Below are positions 1-8,932 of a stretch of DNA of 64,000 nucleotides, piece after piece. This stretch comes from Microvirga rosea (GTDB lineage: Bacteria > Pseudomonadota > Alphaproteobacteria > Rhizobiales > Beijerinckiaceae). The DNA is taken from contig NZ_JAJDOP010000002.1 of the NCBI RefSeq assembly GCF_020595095.1, forward strand, positions 124,001 through 188,000, read 5' to 3'. Both the position numbers and the translations under genes were made by a program. The notes beneath the pieces were generated by a model. It did no database searches. It was not told the DNA's origin and was given only the letters and a program-made list of their open reading frames with translations. Every line of letters starts with the position of its first letter. The first letter of the stretch is position 1.

Positions 1-2
1 TC

Positions 3-218
3 GAGGACTTCCATGCGCCGCGCGACGGAAAGCGGTCCCTTTTCCTGCGAAGCGTGACGGAGCGACGTGAAGCTTCGGAACAAGGTTTCGTCGCCGACCG
101 GGATGGCAAGGCTCTGCAAAACTGGGCAAACTCCGTCGTTGGAACCCGAGAATATGGCGGAGCCGCGATATTCCTCAATGGAGGAAGGTCCACCGGCTTC
201 GACAGAACCATGGATTGA
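3..218 (+). CDS. C-terminal fragment of an unidentified protein (partial, runs off the left edge)
   Basis: Frame 3 is open from the window edge to a TGA at 216-218 and gives about 71 residues with mixed composition (for example GFVADRDGKALQNWANS and GGAAIFLNGGRSTGFD), rather than the Arg/Pro-rich composition of shadow frames here. It ends about 77 bases before the ABC ATPase start on the same strand, so it could be the last codons of an upstream gene in the same operon. I do not recognise the family. A 115-codon frame at 67-411 overlaps it and looks like a shadow. Existence is moderately likely and function unknown. Confidence 0.35.
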   Translation, partial: EDFHAPRDGKRSLFLRSVTERREASEQGFVADRDGKALQNWANSVVGTREYGGAAIFLNGGRSTGFDRTMD

Positions 219-295
219 CGGGACGGATCATATGGCGAGGATGGGCGAACCGGCCCGCACCCCTGCCCGCCGGCAAGTTTCAAAAAGGAATGAGA

Positions 296-1909
296 ATGAT
301 GCTGAAAGGCTCTCCGGTTCTGTCGATCGAGAACCTTTCCATCGGGCTGCCCCGGCTCGCCGACCGGCAATATGCCATCCAGAACCTCTCCCTTTCCATC
401 GGGCAGGGTGAAACCCTCTGCGTCGTCGGCGAGTCCGGCTCGGGCAAATCGATGACCGCCATGGCCACCATCGGGCTGCTGCCGAACGGCGTGCAGGTCC
501 TCTCGGGTTCCATCAGGCTGGCCGGAACCGACATCCTGTCGTTGAACGAGGCAGGATGGTGCGATCTCCGGGGACGCGAGGTCGGAACGGTCTTTCAGGA
601 ACCGATGACCTCTCTCAACCCGGTCATGCGCATCACGGACCAGATTGCCGAGACCTTTCGGGCTCACGGGCTTCTCAGCCAGGCCGAGCGCGAGAAGCGG
701 ACGCTGGAGCTTCTGACCGAGGTCAACCTTCCTCAGCCGGAACTCATTGCCCGCGCTTATCCGCACGAGCTTTCAGGAGGCCAGCGCCAGAGGGTCATGA
801 TCGCGATGGCTTTGGCGCTGGAGCCCAAGCTGCTCATCACCGACGAGCCGACGACCGCCCTCGACGTCACGACCCAGGCGCAGGTTCTCCGGCTGATCGA
901 CAATCTCCGGCGCAAGAAAGGAACGGCGGTTCTGTTCATCACGCACGATTTCGGCGTCGTGGCGGAAATCGCCGACCGGGTGGCCGTGCTGCAGCAGGGG
1001 CAGCTGGTCGAGCAAGGACCGGTGGAGGACGTTCTCAGGCGCCCCCAGCACCCCTACACGCAACGCCTGCTCGCGGCGGTGCCGTCGCTCACCCCTCCTC
1101 CGGCCAAGCCGCTGCAGGGGAGCCCGATCCTCCTGAAGGTCGAGTCCCTGACGAAGACCTATGGCGGGCGAGGCTTTTTCAAGAAAAACCGCAAAGTTCA
1201 GGCCGCGGACGCGGTGAGCTTCGATATCAGGCGCGGTGAAACCTTGGGACTCGTCGGAGAATCCGGTTCAGGAAAATCCACGGTCGGGCGCTGCGTCCTG
1301 CGGCTGATAGAACCGGACCAGGGCCGGATCGGAATCGGCGAGCTCCCGTTCAGCGATCTGTCGCAACGGGAGCTGCGTCCCCACCGCCGCAAGATCCAGA
1401 TCGTTTTCCAGGATCCCTTCACGTCCCTGAACCCACGGCGCACCGTCGGCCATATCATTTCCGAAGGGCCCATCATGCAGGGCGAGAAGCCGGAGGAGGC
1501 TCTTGCCCGCACCCGCGCCCTCCTCGCAACCGTCGGATTGCCCGAGCAGGCCGCGGATCGGTATCCGCACGAATTCTCGGGCGGACAGCGTCAAAGGATC
1601 GGGATCGCCCGGGCGCTCGCCATGCGCCCCGACGTCCTGGTCGCCGATGAAGCCGTCTCGGCCCTCGACGTGTCGGTGCAGGCGGACATCCTGACGCTGA
1701 TCCGCAACCTGCAGAAGGAATTGGGGCTCGCCATTCTGTTCATCACCCACGATCTGAGGGTGGCGGCGCAGATCTGCGATCGCGTGGCAGTCATGCAAAA
1801 AGGCCGGATTGTGGAATTGGCGGAAACCGCGCAACTCTTCGCCGCACCCCAGAATCCCTATACACGCCAGCTCCTGGCCGCCGTGCCGGGCATGCAGAGA
1901 ATGACTTGA
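296..1909 (+). CDS. Dipeptide/oligopeptide-type ABC importer, fused double ATPase (DppD-DppF like)
   Basis: Cytoplasmic energy-coupling subunit of a peptide/opine/nickel-type importer, with two nucleotide-binding domains in one chain as in GsiA and YejF. NBD1 has Walker A GESGSGKS at about residues 45-52, signature LSGGQRQR and Walker B LLITDEPTTALD. NBD2 has a second GESGSGKS near residue 321, FSGGQRQR and VLVADEAVSALD. Each NBD is followed by the short oligopeptide-ATPase C-terminal stretch (HPYTQRLLAAVPS and NPYTRQLLAAVPG). The frame is open from a TTG at 215, but the AAGGA at 285-289 favours ATG 296 (or 299). Its partner permeases and binding protein lie downstream at 4.3-7.7 kb, beyond two dehydrogenase genes, so all are probably one transcript. 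Substrate not determinable from sequence. Confidence 0.93.
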   Translation: MMLKGSPVLSIENLSIGLPRLADRQYAIQNLSLSIGQGETLCVVGESGSGKSMTAMATIGLLPNGVQVLSGSIRLAGTDILSLNEAGWCDLRGREVGTVFQEPMTSLNPVMRITDQIAETFRAHGLLSQAEREKRTLELLTEVNLPQPELIARAYPHELSGGQRQRVMIAMALALEPKLLITDEPTTALDVTTQAQVLRLIDNLRRKKGTAVLFITHDFGVVAEIADRVAVLQQGQLVEQGPVEDVLRRPQHPYTQRLLAAVPSLTPPPAKPLQGSPILLKVESLTKTYGGRGFFKKNRKVQAADAVSFDIRRGETLGLVGESGSGKSTVGRCVLRLIEPDQGRIGIGELPFSDLSQRELRPHRRKIQIVFQDPFTSLNPRRTVGHIISEGPIMQGEKPEEALARTRALLATVGLPEQAADRYPHEFSGGQRQRIGIARALAMRPDVLVADEAVSALDVSVQADILTLIRNLQKELGLAILFITHDLRVAAQICDRVAVMQKGRIVELAETAQLFAAPQNPYTRQLLAAVPGMQRMT

Positions 1910-1922
1910 GGAGGAAGCCGAC

Positions 1923-3395
1923 GTGAACGATCAGGTCAGCACGACAATCGCACCGGACATGGTGCACCGCCATCTTATCGGAGGTCGGTCGGTTCCGGCC
2001 TCGAACGGCGAGATGCTGGACGTTTTCTCCCCTGTTGACGGCCGGGTCTTCGCCCGCATCGCATCCGGCACGAAGCAGGATATCGACGACGCCGTCCGCG
2101 CCGCCAGAACCGCTTTTGAGGGAGAATGGTCGCGGCTGACGGCCACCGAGCGCGGCCGTCTTCTCATCAAGCTCGCCGCCGCCGTCGAGGCCGACGCGGA
2201 CGCCCTTGCGGCCCTGGAAAGCCGCGACAACGGCAAGCCCCTGCGCCAGGCGAGAGCGGACGCGGTGGCCCTCGCCCGCTATCTCGAGTTCTACGGCAGC
2301 GCCGCGGACAAGCTGCACGGCGACGTCATTCCCTATCTGACGACGCATTTCATCGGCGTCGAGCGCGTTCCCCACGGCGTGACCGGTCACATCGTGCCCT
2401 GGAACTATCCGATGCAGATTTTCGGCCGGTCGGTCGGCGCTGCGCTCGCGGCCGGCAACGCAACTGTCGTGAAGCCCGCGGAGGATGCATCCCTCACGAT
2501 CCTGCACGTCGCCGCCATCGCACAGAAGGTCGGCTTTCCGGACGGGGCGCTCAACGTGGTCACGGGCCTCGGGCGAACGGCCGGCTCCGCCCTCTCCGCT
2601 CACCCGGGGATCGATTTCCTGTCCTTCACGGGCAGCCCCGAAACGGGAACGGCCGTCCAGACGGCGGCGGCCCAGAATCATGTGGGCGTCACCCTCGAGC
2701 TGGGCGGAAAATCCGCGCAGGTCGTGTTCGATGACGCCGATCTCGAACGGGCGCTCCCGACCCTCGTCAACGCCATCATCCAGAACGGCGGGCAGACCTG
2801 CTCTGCCGGCAGCCGGCTGCTGATCCAGCGCGGGATCTTCGACAAGGTGGTGACTGCGGTCTCGGAGCGTTTCCAGACCCTGAAGGCCGGACGCCCCGAC
2901 CGCGATCCCGACCTCGGCCCGATGATCAACCAGGCGCAGCAGCGCCGCGTCCAGACCTATCTGGAGCGCGGCCAGGGCGAGGGCCTGAGCATCGCGGCGT
3001 CCGGCACCATCGCGGCGGACGTTCCGGAGGGCGGCTACTACGTGGCGCCCGCATTTTTCGCGCCTGTCCCCCATCAGAGCATCCTCTCCCAGGAGGAGGT
3101 CTTCGGCCCGGTTCTCGTCGCCACGCCGTTCGAGGACGAGGCCGAGGCGGTCCGGCTCGCCAACGGCACCGCCTATGGGCTCGTTGCCGGTGTCTGGACC
3201 CGGGACGCCATGCGCTCGACCCGGGTCGGCCGCGCCATGCGGGCGGGTCAGGTTTTCGTGAATTGCTACGGTGCGGGGGGAGGCATCGAACTGCCGTTCG
3301 GCGGTTTCGGGCGCTCGGGCCACGGCCGTGAAAAGGGCTTCGAGGGACTTGTGGAATTTACGACCACCCGGACTCTCGTTATCGCGCACGGATAA
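1923..3395 (+). CDS. NAD(P)-dependent aldehyde dehydrogenase family protein
   Basis: Soluble oxidoreductase converting an aldehyde to its carboxylate. The 490 residues match the family length. The general base lies in VTLELGGKS (E259) and the catalytic thiol in NGGQTCSAG (C293), with the usual 34-residue spacing; the nucleotide-binding VPWNYPMQIFGRSVGAALAAGN segment (shown in part: VPWNYPMQIF) and the SQEEVFGPV motif are present. Start is GTG 1923 behind a strong GAGGAGGAAG. It begins 13 bases after the ABC ATPase stop and is followed by an SDR dehydrogenase, all between transporter parts. This suggests that the imported compound, or a product of it, is an alcohol or aldehyde oxidised in two steps. 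Betaine-aldehyde-like or other substrates cannot be separated here. Confidence 0.93.
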   Translation: MNDQVSTTIAPDMVHRHLIGGRSVPASNGEMLDVFSPVDGRVFARIASGTKQDIDDAVRAARTAFEGEWSRLTATERGRLLIKLAAAVEADADALAALESRDNGKPLRQARADAVALARYLEFYGSAADKLHGDVIPYLTTHFIGVERVPHGVTGHIVPWNYPMQIFGRSVGAALAAGNATVVKPAEDASLTILHVAAIAQKVGFPDGALNVVTGLGRTAGSALSAHPGIDFLSFTGSPETGTAVQTAAAQNHVGVTLELGGKSAQVVFDDADLERALPTLVNAIIQNGGQTCSAGSRLLIQRGIFDKVVTAVSERFQTLKAGRPDRDPDLGPMINQAQQRRVQTYLERGQGEGLSIAASGTIAADVPEGGYYVAPAFFAPVPHQSILSQEEVFGPVLVATPFEDEAEAVRLANGTAYGLVAGVWTRDAMRSTRVGRAMRAGQVFVNCYGAGGGIELPFGGFGRSGHGREKGFEGLVEFTTTRTLVIAHG

Positions 3396-3425
3396 GTCCG
3401 GCATCAGCACATCAGGGGAAGAATC

Positions 3426-4175
3426 ATGAAACGCCTTGAAGGCAAGGTGGCGCTCGTCACGGGCGCCGGCTCCGGCTTCGGCTTGGGCATTGCGGAAAAG
3501 TTCGCCGCGGAAGGCGCGAAAGTCGCCATCGTCGACATCAAGGAAGAGGCCGCCAAGGCAGCCGCCCATCAGGTCGGAGCCTCCGCTCTGGGTCTTGCGG
3601 CGGACGTGTCGAAGACGGCGGATGTGAAGGCGGCCGTTCAGAAAACGGTCGATGCGTTCGGCCGGCTCGATATCGTCGTCAACAACGCGGGGATCAGCCA
3701 TCGGAACAGGCCGATGCTGGAAGTGGACGAGGAGGAGTTCGACCGGGTCTTCGCGGTCAACGTCAAATCGATCTACCTCTTCGCCCAGGCGGCCGTCCCG
3801 GTCATGCGCGGCCAGGGTGGCGGCGTGTTCATCAATGTCGGTTCGACGGCGGGCATCCGCCCTCGCCCGGGGCTGACCTGGTACAACGGCACCAAGGGCG
3901 CCGTTCACCTCATCAGCAAATCGATGGCCGTGGAGCTTGCGCCTGACCGGATTCGCGTCTGCGCGCTTGCTCCCGTCGCGGGCGAGACGCCGCTTCTGGC
4001 CACTTTCATGGGCGAAGACACGCCGCAGAAGCGTGAGCAATTCATCAACTCGATTCCCCTGGGCCGGTTCTCCAAGCCCGAGGACATCGCCAATGCGGCC
4101 CTTTATCTTGCCTCCGACGAGGCCAGCATGATCACCGGCGTCGTTCTCGAAGTCGACGGCGGACGTTGCATTTAA
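3426..4175 (+). CDS. Short-chain dehydrogenase/reductase (classical SDR)
   Basis: Cytoplasmic NAD(P)-dependent dehydrogenase of 249 residues, the usual classical-SDR size. It shows the Rossmann TGAGSGFGLGIA motif at about residues 13-24, NNAGIS near residue 90, and the catalytic set S140, Y153 and K157 (TWYNGTKG). The acidic residue after beta-2 (VDIKEE) favours NAD over NADP. A GGGGAAGAATC ribosome site precedes ATG 3426, 30 bases after the aldehyde dehydrogenase. In context it probably oxidises an alcohol or hydroxy compound to the aldehyde or ketone used next to it. Annotation as 3-oxoacyl-ACP reductase or glucose dehydrogenase would be an over-call. Confidence 0.92.
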   Translation: MKRLEGKVALVTGAGSGFGLGIAEKFAAEGAKVAIVDIKEEAAKAAAHQVGASALGLAADVSKTADVKAAVQKTVDAFGRLDIVVNNAGISHRNRPMLEVDEEEFDRVFAVNVKSIYLFAQAAVPVMRGQGGGVFINVGSTAGIRPRPGLTWYNGTKGAVHLISKSMAVELAPDRIRVCALAPVAGETPLLATFMGEDTPQKREQFINSIPLGRFSKPEDIANAALYLASDEASMITGVVLEVDGGRCI

Positions 4176-4185
4176 GCCGATTCCA

Positions 4186-4217
4186 GCCATTCCGGGCCGC
4201 CTTCGGTCCGGAATGGC
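4186..4217 (+). promoter_or_regulatory. Intercistronic stem-loop between SDR and binding-protein genes
   Basis: Perfect 10-base arms GCCATTCCGG (4186-4195) and CCGGAATGGC (4208-4217) around a 12-base loop. No T-tract follows, so it is more likely an mRNA-stabilising or processing hairpin than a full terminator. It sits about 90 bases before the binding-protein start. Confidence 0.6.
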
Positions 4218-4305
4218 CACAAGACATCTTCCATCCGGCAATCGAGTGCGTCTAAGCTGCCTCACCCGAGCTTGCTCGTCATTACACCGGATGGGACATC
4301 GTCAC

Positions 4306-5787
4306 ATGTCGAAGCGCTTTCTGGCCGCCGCCCTCATCATCTCCGCCAGCTTCAGCCCGGCGCTTGCGGCGAAGACCTCTCTGGTAATCGGCATGCCCAT
4401 CGAGCCGCCGGGACTCGATCCGACCGTGGCGGCACCTGTGGCGATCCGCGAGGTCACCTGGGCGAACCTCTACGAAGGGCTGGTGAGAATCGACCAGGAC
4501 GGCAAGGTGCAGCCTCTTCTGGCGAAGCGTTGGGACATCTCGCCTGACGGCCTGACCTATACGTTCCATCTTCAATCGGGCGTGAAGTTTCACGACGGCT
4601 CGACCTTCGATTCCGCCGACGTGAAATTCGCCTTCGACCGGGCGCGCGCGCCGACCTCCACCAACGCGCAGAAGCAGATTTTCGCTCCCATCGCGTCCGT
4701 CGAGACGCCGGATCCGGCCACGGTGGTGATCAGGCTGAAGGAAACCTCCGGCAACTTTCTCTACTATCTCGGCTGGGGCGATGCGGTGATCGTCGCCCCC
4801 GAGACTGCGGAGAACAATAAAGCCAGCCCTGTCGGCACCGGCCCCTTCAAGTTCAAGTCCTGGACCCGGGGCGATCGTGTCGAGCTCGTGCGCAATCCGG
4901 ATTACTGGCAGACGGACAAGACCAAGCTTGAGACCGTGACGTTCCGGTTCATCAACGATCCGCAGGCGCAAGTGGCGGCGCTGAAGGCGGGCGACCTCGA
5001 CGCATTCCCGAATTTGAGCGCACCTGAGCTGTTCAGCGAGTTGAAGAAGGACGCGCGCTTCACAGCGGTCGCCGGCAACACCGAGGGCGAGATCGTGGCC
5101 GGCATGAACAATGCGAAAAAGCCGTTCGACGATGCGCGTGTCCGCCGCGCGCTCATGCATGCGGTCGACAGGAAAGCCCTCGTCGAAGGCGCATATTCCG
5201 GCTACGGACAACCGATCGGGAGCTTCTTCTCCCCCAACCATCCGGCCTTCGTCGATATGACGGCCGTCATTCCTTACGACCCCGAGAAGGCCAAGGCGCT
5301 GCTTGCCGAAGCGGGTTACGGAAACGGCCTGTCGATCACGATCAAGGCACCGCAGATGGCCTACGCGAGCCGTTCGGCGGAACTCCTTGCCGCCATGTTC
5401 GCGGAGGTCGGCGTCGATCTGAAGATCATCCCGACCGAGTTTCCGGCGAAATGGATCGAAGAAGTCTTCAAGAACAAGGATTACGACGTCACCATCGTGG
5501 CTCACACGGAGCCGCTCGACATCGATATTTTCGCGCGGGACAACTATTACTTCAATTACAAGAACGACAAGTTCAAGGCCTTAATCGCCGAAGCAGGCAA
5601 AACGACCGGCGAGAATGCGCGGTTTGCCAAATACGCGGAGGCGCAAAAGATCCTGGCAGAAGACGTTCCGGCACTTTTCCTGTTCCAGCTCCCCAAGCTC
5701 GGGGTGTGGAATGCGAAGCTGAAAGGCCTCTGGGAGAACTCGCCGGTTCCGGCAAACGACGTCACCGACGTATCGTGGACGGATTGA
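4306..5787 (+). CDS. ABC transporter periplasmic substrate-binding protein, family 5 (peptide/opine/nickel)
   Basis: Periplasmic solute receptor for the importer encoded around it. From ATG 4306 there are 494 residues: a signal peptide MSKRFLAAALIISASFSPALA, then the family-5 start KTSLVIGMPIEPPGLDPT and the motifs YEGLVRID, FHDGSTFDSADVKFAFDRA and VGTGPFKFKSW typical of DppA/OppA-like proteins. The frame extends to 4213, but the signal peptide fits ATG 4306 (ATG 4291 is possible). The length is slightly below OppA, in line with dipeptide or opine receptors. It lies between the SDR gene and the permeases, separated from each by a strong hairpin, which may give it a higher mRNA level. Ligand unknown. 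Confidence 0.93.
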   Translation: MSKRFLAAALIISASFSPALAAKTSLVIGMPIEPPGLDPTVAAPVAIREVTWANLYEGLVRIDQDGKVQPLLAKRWDISPDGLTYTFHLQSGVKFHDGSTFDSADVKFAFDRARAPTSTNAQKQIFAPIASVETPDPATVVIRLKETSGNFLYYLGWGDAVIVAPETAENNKASPVGTGPFKFKSWTRGDRVELVRNPDYWQTDKTKLETVTFRFINDPQAQVAALKAGDLDAFPNLSAPELFSELKKDARFTAVAGNTEGEIVAGMNNAKKPFDDARVRRALMHAVDRKALVEGAYSGYGQPIGSFFSPNHPAFVDMTAVIPYDPEKAKALLAEAGYGNGLSITIKAPQMAYASRSAELLAAMFAEVGVDLKIIPTEFPAKWIEEVFKNKDYDVTIVAHTEPLDIDIFARDNYYFNYKNDKFKALIAEAGKTTGENARFAKYAEAQKILAEDVPALFLFQLPKLGVWNAKLKGLWENSPVPANDVTDVSWTD

Positions 5788-5813
5788 CCCGCATCCCTTC
5801 GGGGCATTTCGAA

Positions 5814-5839
5814 GAAGGGGCGTTCCGGAACGCCCCTTC
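5814..5839 (+). promoter_or_regulatory. Strong stem-loop downstream of the binding-protein gene
   Basis: A perfect 26-base inverted repeat with no spacer: GAAGGGGCGTTCC at 5814-5826 mirrored by GGAACGCCCCTTC at 5827-5839. It lies 27 bases after the receptor stop and 44 before the first permease. No T-run follows, so it most likely protects the upstream mRNA or causes partial termination, giving more receptor than permease, as is common in importer operons. Confidence 0.65.
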
Positions 5840-5882
5840 TCGCCCCGGACATGTCCTCCCATCCGCCGGATGAATTGACTTC

Positions 5883-6830
5883 ATGTTGCGTCTGATCCTC
5901 TCCCGCCTGCTCTCGCTCGCCTTGACGCTGGTGGCGGTCTCGCTGGCGATTTTCCTGATCCTCGAGGTTCTGCCGGGCGATCCTGCGGCCATCATGCTCG
6001 GGACTGCTGCGCGGGAGGACACGCTGGCGGCCCTCAGGCATGAGCTCGGCCTCGATCAACCTGCCCTGGTGCGCTACTTTCATTGGATCGGCGGGCTTCT
6101 CCACGGCGATCTCGGCCAGTCCATCACCTACAAGATGCCTGTCTCCACCCTGGTGACGGAGCGGATGGCGGTCACGTTTCCTTTGAGCCTCATGGCCATT
6201 CTGATCTCAACGACTCTCGCGCTTCCTCTCGGGGTGACGGCCGCCGCGCGCCGGGATGGGCCGGTGGATCGCGCGGTTTTGGCGTTCAGCTCGCTTGGCG
6301 TCGCCGTCCCGAACTTCTGGATCGGTATCCTGTTCATCCTGTTCTTCGCCACATGGCTCGGCTGGTTTCCCGCAGGAGGCTTTCCCGGATGGAGCGGCAG
6401 CTTCTGGGTCGCCCTCAAGGCGCTCGTGCTGCCCGCCGTCGCGCTGGCATTGCCTCAGGCGGCGGTGCTGACCCGCGTGACACGCTCTGCGACTCTCGAG
6501 GTGATCGGCGCGGATTTCGTCCGCACGGCGAGAGCGAAGGGTGTCGACAAGGGCGCGACCCTTCGCCGTCATGTGGTGCCGAATGCGCTGATCCCCGTGA
6601 CGACGATCCTGGGACTTCAGTTGTCTTTCTTCTTCGGCGGCGCGATTCTCGTCGAGAACGTCTTCAACCTGCCGGGCCTCGGGCGCCTCGCCTATCAGGC
6701 TCTCAACCAACGTGATCTGGTCGTGATCAAGGATATTGTCCTGATCTTCTCCGGACTCGTCATCGTCATCAACTTTCTGGTCGATATCGGCTACGCGATC
6801 CTCGATCCCCGTCTGAGGAGCCGTGCATGA
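5883..6830 (+). CDS. Peptide-type ABC transporter inner-membrane permease 1 (DppB-like)
   Basis: First of two membrane channels of the importer. The 315 residues begin with the DppB-type LRLILSRLLSLALTLVAVSL helix and continue with EVLPGDPAA and LGLDQP, then several hydrophobic helices. The cytoplasmic coupling loop (the EAA region, around RTARAKGVDKGATLRRHVVPN) contacts the ATPase. The C-terminal NLPGLGRLAYQALNQRDLVVI is typical of the family. Length and motif order are normal. It overlaps the next permease by four bases, so the pair is translationally coupled. Confidence 0.93.
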   Translation: MLRLILSRLLSLALTLVAVSLAIFLILEVLPGDPAAIMLGTAAREDTLAALRHELGLDQPALVRYFHWIGGLLHGDLGQSITYKMPVSTLVTERMAVTFPLSLMAILISTTLALPLGVTAAARRDGPVDRAVLAFSSLGVAVPNFWIGILFILFFATWLGWFPAGGFPGWSGSFWVALKALVLPAVALALPQAAVLTRVTRSATLEVIGADFVRTARAKGVDKGATLRRHVVPNALIPVTTILGLQLSFFFGGAILVENVFNLPGLGRLAYQALNQRDLVVIKDIVLIFSGLVIVINFLVDIGYAILDPRLRSRA

Positions 6831-7669
6831 GACTGACGCCACGTCTCCGGTTGAACCCGGCGCTCCTCATCGGCGGCATCCTGACCGCGATCTTCATCGG
6901 CACCGCCCTCCTGTCTCTCGTCTGGACCCCCGAACCACCGACCCGGGTCCGCATCGCCATGCGTCTTAAGGCTCCGTTGGAGGCCGGCCTTCTCGGAACC
7001 GATCATTTCGGACGGGACGTCGCCTCGCTGCTGATGGCCGGGGCGTGGAATTCACTGGCGATCGCATGGCCCGCCGTCCTGCTGGGAGCCGCCATCGGCA
7101 TCGCCATCGGATGCGCGGCGGCAGCCTGGAAAGGAGCCGCCGACGAGATTGCCATGCGCGTGTCCGACGTGGTGTTCGCGTTTCCGGCCGTGCTCTCCGC
7201 CATCATGATCGGCGCCCTGCTCGGCTCCGGCCCGACGGCCGCGATCCTGGCCATCGCCGTGTTCAACATTCCGGTCTTCGCCCGCGTCACCCGCGGCGTC
7301 GCCTTGCAGATCTGGACGCTCGACTATATCGCGGCCGCTCGTTCCTTGGGAAAACCGCCGCTGCGCATCACTCTGGAGGATGTTCTCCCCAACATCGCCG
7401 GGGCCCTCATCGTGCAGGTCACGATCCAGCTCGCGCTTGCGATCCTGACTGAAGCAGGTCTGAGCTATCTCGGGCTCGGCGTGCGCCCGCCCAATCCCAG
7501 CTGGGGCCGCATGCTCAGCGACGCTCAGACATACCTGTCACAAGCCCCTCACCTTGCCATCGCGCCCGGTCTCGCCATCGCCCTGTCGGTTCTTGGGCTG
7601 AACCTGCTTGGCGACGGCCTGCGCGATGCGATCGACCCGACCCTGAGGAGCCGCACGGAGCCGGTTTAA
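6827..7669 (+). CDS. Peptide-type ABC transporter inner-membrane permease 2 (DppC-like)
   Basis: Second channel subunit, 280 residues. It has the DppC-type N-terminal helix and LLGTDHFGRDVASLLMAGAWNS segment (key part GTDHFGRDV), the coupling loop YIAAARSLGKPPLRITLEDVLPN (in part: AAARSLGKPP) and the terminal SWGRMLSDAQ and GDGLRDAIDP motifs. It starts inside the stop of the DppB-like gene (ATGA overlap) and is the last gene of the operon. The luciferase-like gene converges on it with only 10 bases between the stops. Confidence 0.93.
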   Translation: MRLTPRLRLNPALLIGGILTAIFIGTALLSLVWTPEPPTRVRIAMRLKAPLEAGLLGTDHFGRDVASLLMAGAWNSLAIAWPAVLLGAAIGIAIGCAAAAWKGAADEIAMRVSDVVFAFPAVLSAIMIGALLGSGPTAAILAIAVFNIPVFARVTRGVALQIWTLDYIAAARSLGKPPLRITLEDVLPNIAGALIVQVTIQLALAILTEAGLSYLGLGVRPPNPSWGRMLSDAQTYLSQAPHLAIAPGLAIALSVLGLNLLGDGLRDAIDPTLRSRTEPV

Positions 7670-7679
7670 GCAAAGGCTC

Positions 7680-8690
7680 TCATTGCGCGGCCGCGGGCTT
7701 GCGGCTCATGTCCTGGTGCACATCGGCGAGGATCTCATAGGAGCGCAGGCGCTTGCGGTGATCATAGATCGCGGACGCGACGATGAGCTCGTCCGCTCCC
7801 GTTTGCGCCACGAAGTCTTCGAGCCCCCGCCGCACGGTCGCGGCCGATCCCACGACCGAGCAGGACAGCATGTTCATGGCCTGCGCTTTCTCGGCGGGCG
7901 TCCAATAGCTCTCGATATCGTCGATCGGCGGCCGCAACTTGCCGCGTGCTCCCCGAAACAGGTTGGTGAACTGCTGCTGGGGCGAGGTGAAAAGATAGCG
8001 CGCCTCCTCATCGGTCTCCGCAGCGATGACGTTGAGGCCGACCATCGCATAAGGCTTGTCCAGCTGCTTGGAGGGCTGGAAGCGCTCGCGGTAGACATGG
8101 AGGGCCTGCATCAAGGCATTCGGCGCGAAATGCGACGCAAAGGCATAAGGCAGCCCGAGCATGGCGGCGAGCTGGGCCCCAAAAAGGCTCGATCCGAGAA
8201 TCCAGATCGGCACATTGGTGTCCGTTCCAGGCACAGCCTGAACGGCCTGTCCATCCTGCAAGGGTCCGAGCAACGCCTGCAGCTCGAGCACGTCCTGAGG
8301 AAAAGTGTCGGCGCTCGTCGGATCGCGCCGGAGCGCCCGCAAGGTCAGCTGATCCGTGCCGGGCGCGCGCCCGACGCCGAGGTCGATCCGCCCGGGAAAG
8401 AGCGACTCCAGGGTTCCGAACTGTTCCGCGATGATCATCGGAGCATGGTTCGGCAGCATGATGCCGCCCGCCCCGACCCGGATCGTCCGGGTGCCGCCGG
8501 CCACATGGGCGATGACGATACTGGTCGCGGCACTGGCAATGCCCACCATGTTGTGATGCTCCGCCAGCCAGTAGCGTCGATACCCCCATCGCTCCGCGTG
8601 CTGAGCCAGATCCAGGGTGTTGCGCAAAGCATCCGACGGGCTGGATCCTTCGGGAACCGGAGCGAGGTCGAGAACGGAAATGGGGGGCAT
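7680..8690 (-). CDS. LLM-class flavin-dependent oxidoreductase (luciferase-like, MsnO8 type)
   Basis: Probable FMNH2- or F420-dependent monooxygenase with a TIM-barrel fold, 336 residues. The start [19 protein letters not shown] and [10 protein letters not shown] are characteristic of the single-chain luciferase-like group to which many unassigned YhbW-like proteins belong; [10 protein letters not shown] and [15 protein letters not shown] are further family motifs. It is monocistronic, convergent with the peptide ABC operon, and starts at ATG 8690. Substrate unknown. A co-encoded flavin reductase is not visible nearby. Confidence 0.88.
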   Translation of the reverse strand: MPPISVLDLAPVPEGSSPSDALRNTLDLAQHAERWGYRRYWLAEHHNMVGIASAATSIVIAHVAGGTRTIRVGAGGIMLPNHAPMIIAEQFGTLESLFPGRIDLGVGRAPGTDQLTLRALRRDPTSADTFPQDVLELQALLGPLQDGQAVQAVPGTDTNVPIWILGSSLFGAQLAAMLGLPYAFASHFAPNALMQALHVYRERFQPSKQLDKPYAMVGLNVIAAETDEEARYLFTSPQQQFTNLFRGARGKLRPPIDDIESYWTPAEKAQAMNMLSCSVVGSAATVRRGLEDFVAQTGADELIVASAIYDHRKRLRSYEILADVHQDMSRKPAAAQ

Positions 8691-8932
8691 AACGGCAGAC
8701 TTTCGTAAGGAGCTTGCGCAAGGGAAGATCCCATGCGGACCCTATCAGATCAGGTTGGAACGGACCGGTTACAAGGCGGCCGGGGCCAATTCGTGAGAGC
8801 ACATTTTCCCAACATGCGATAAGGTTCCGGATCGTCCCCCATCAGGTGCGACCTCGTCGAGGGAACAAGGTTTCCGTTACGTCATATGGTGGCCATAATC
8901 ATTAACTGAGTTTTAACCATCGCAAGGACCCG

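Noticed and set aside
1791..4265. An 824-codon minus-strand frame
   Set aside because: Antisense to the aldehyde dehydrogenase and SDR genes with all family motifs intact; composition is that of a shadow.
4282..5505. A 407-codon minus-strand frame
   Set aside because: Antisense to the binding-protein gene, which has a signal peptide and family-5 motifs.
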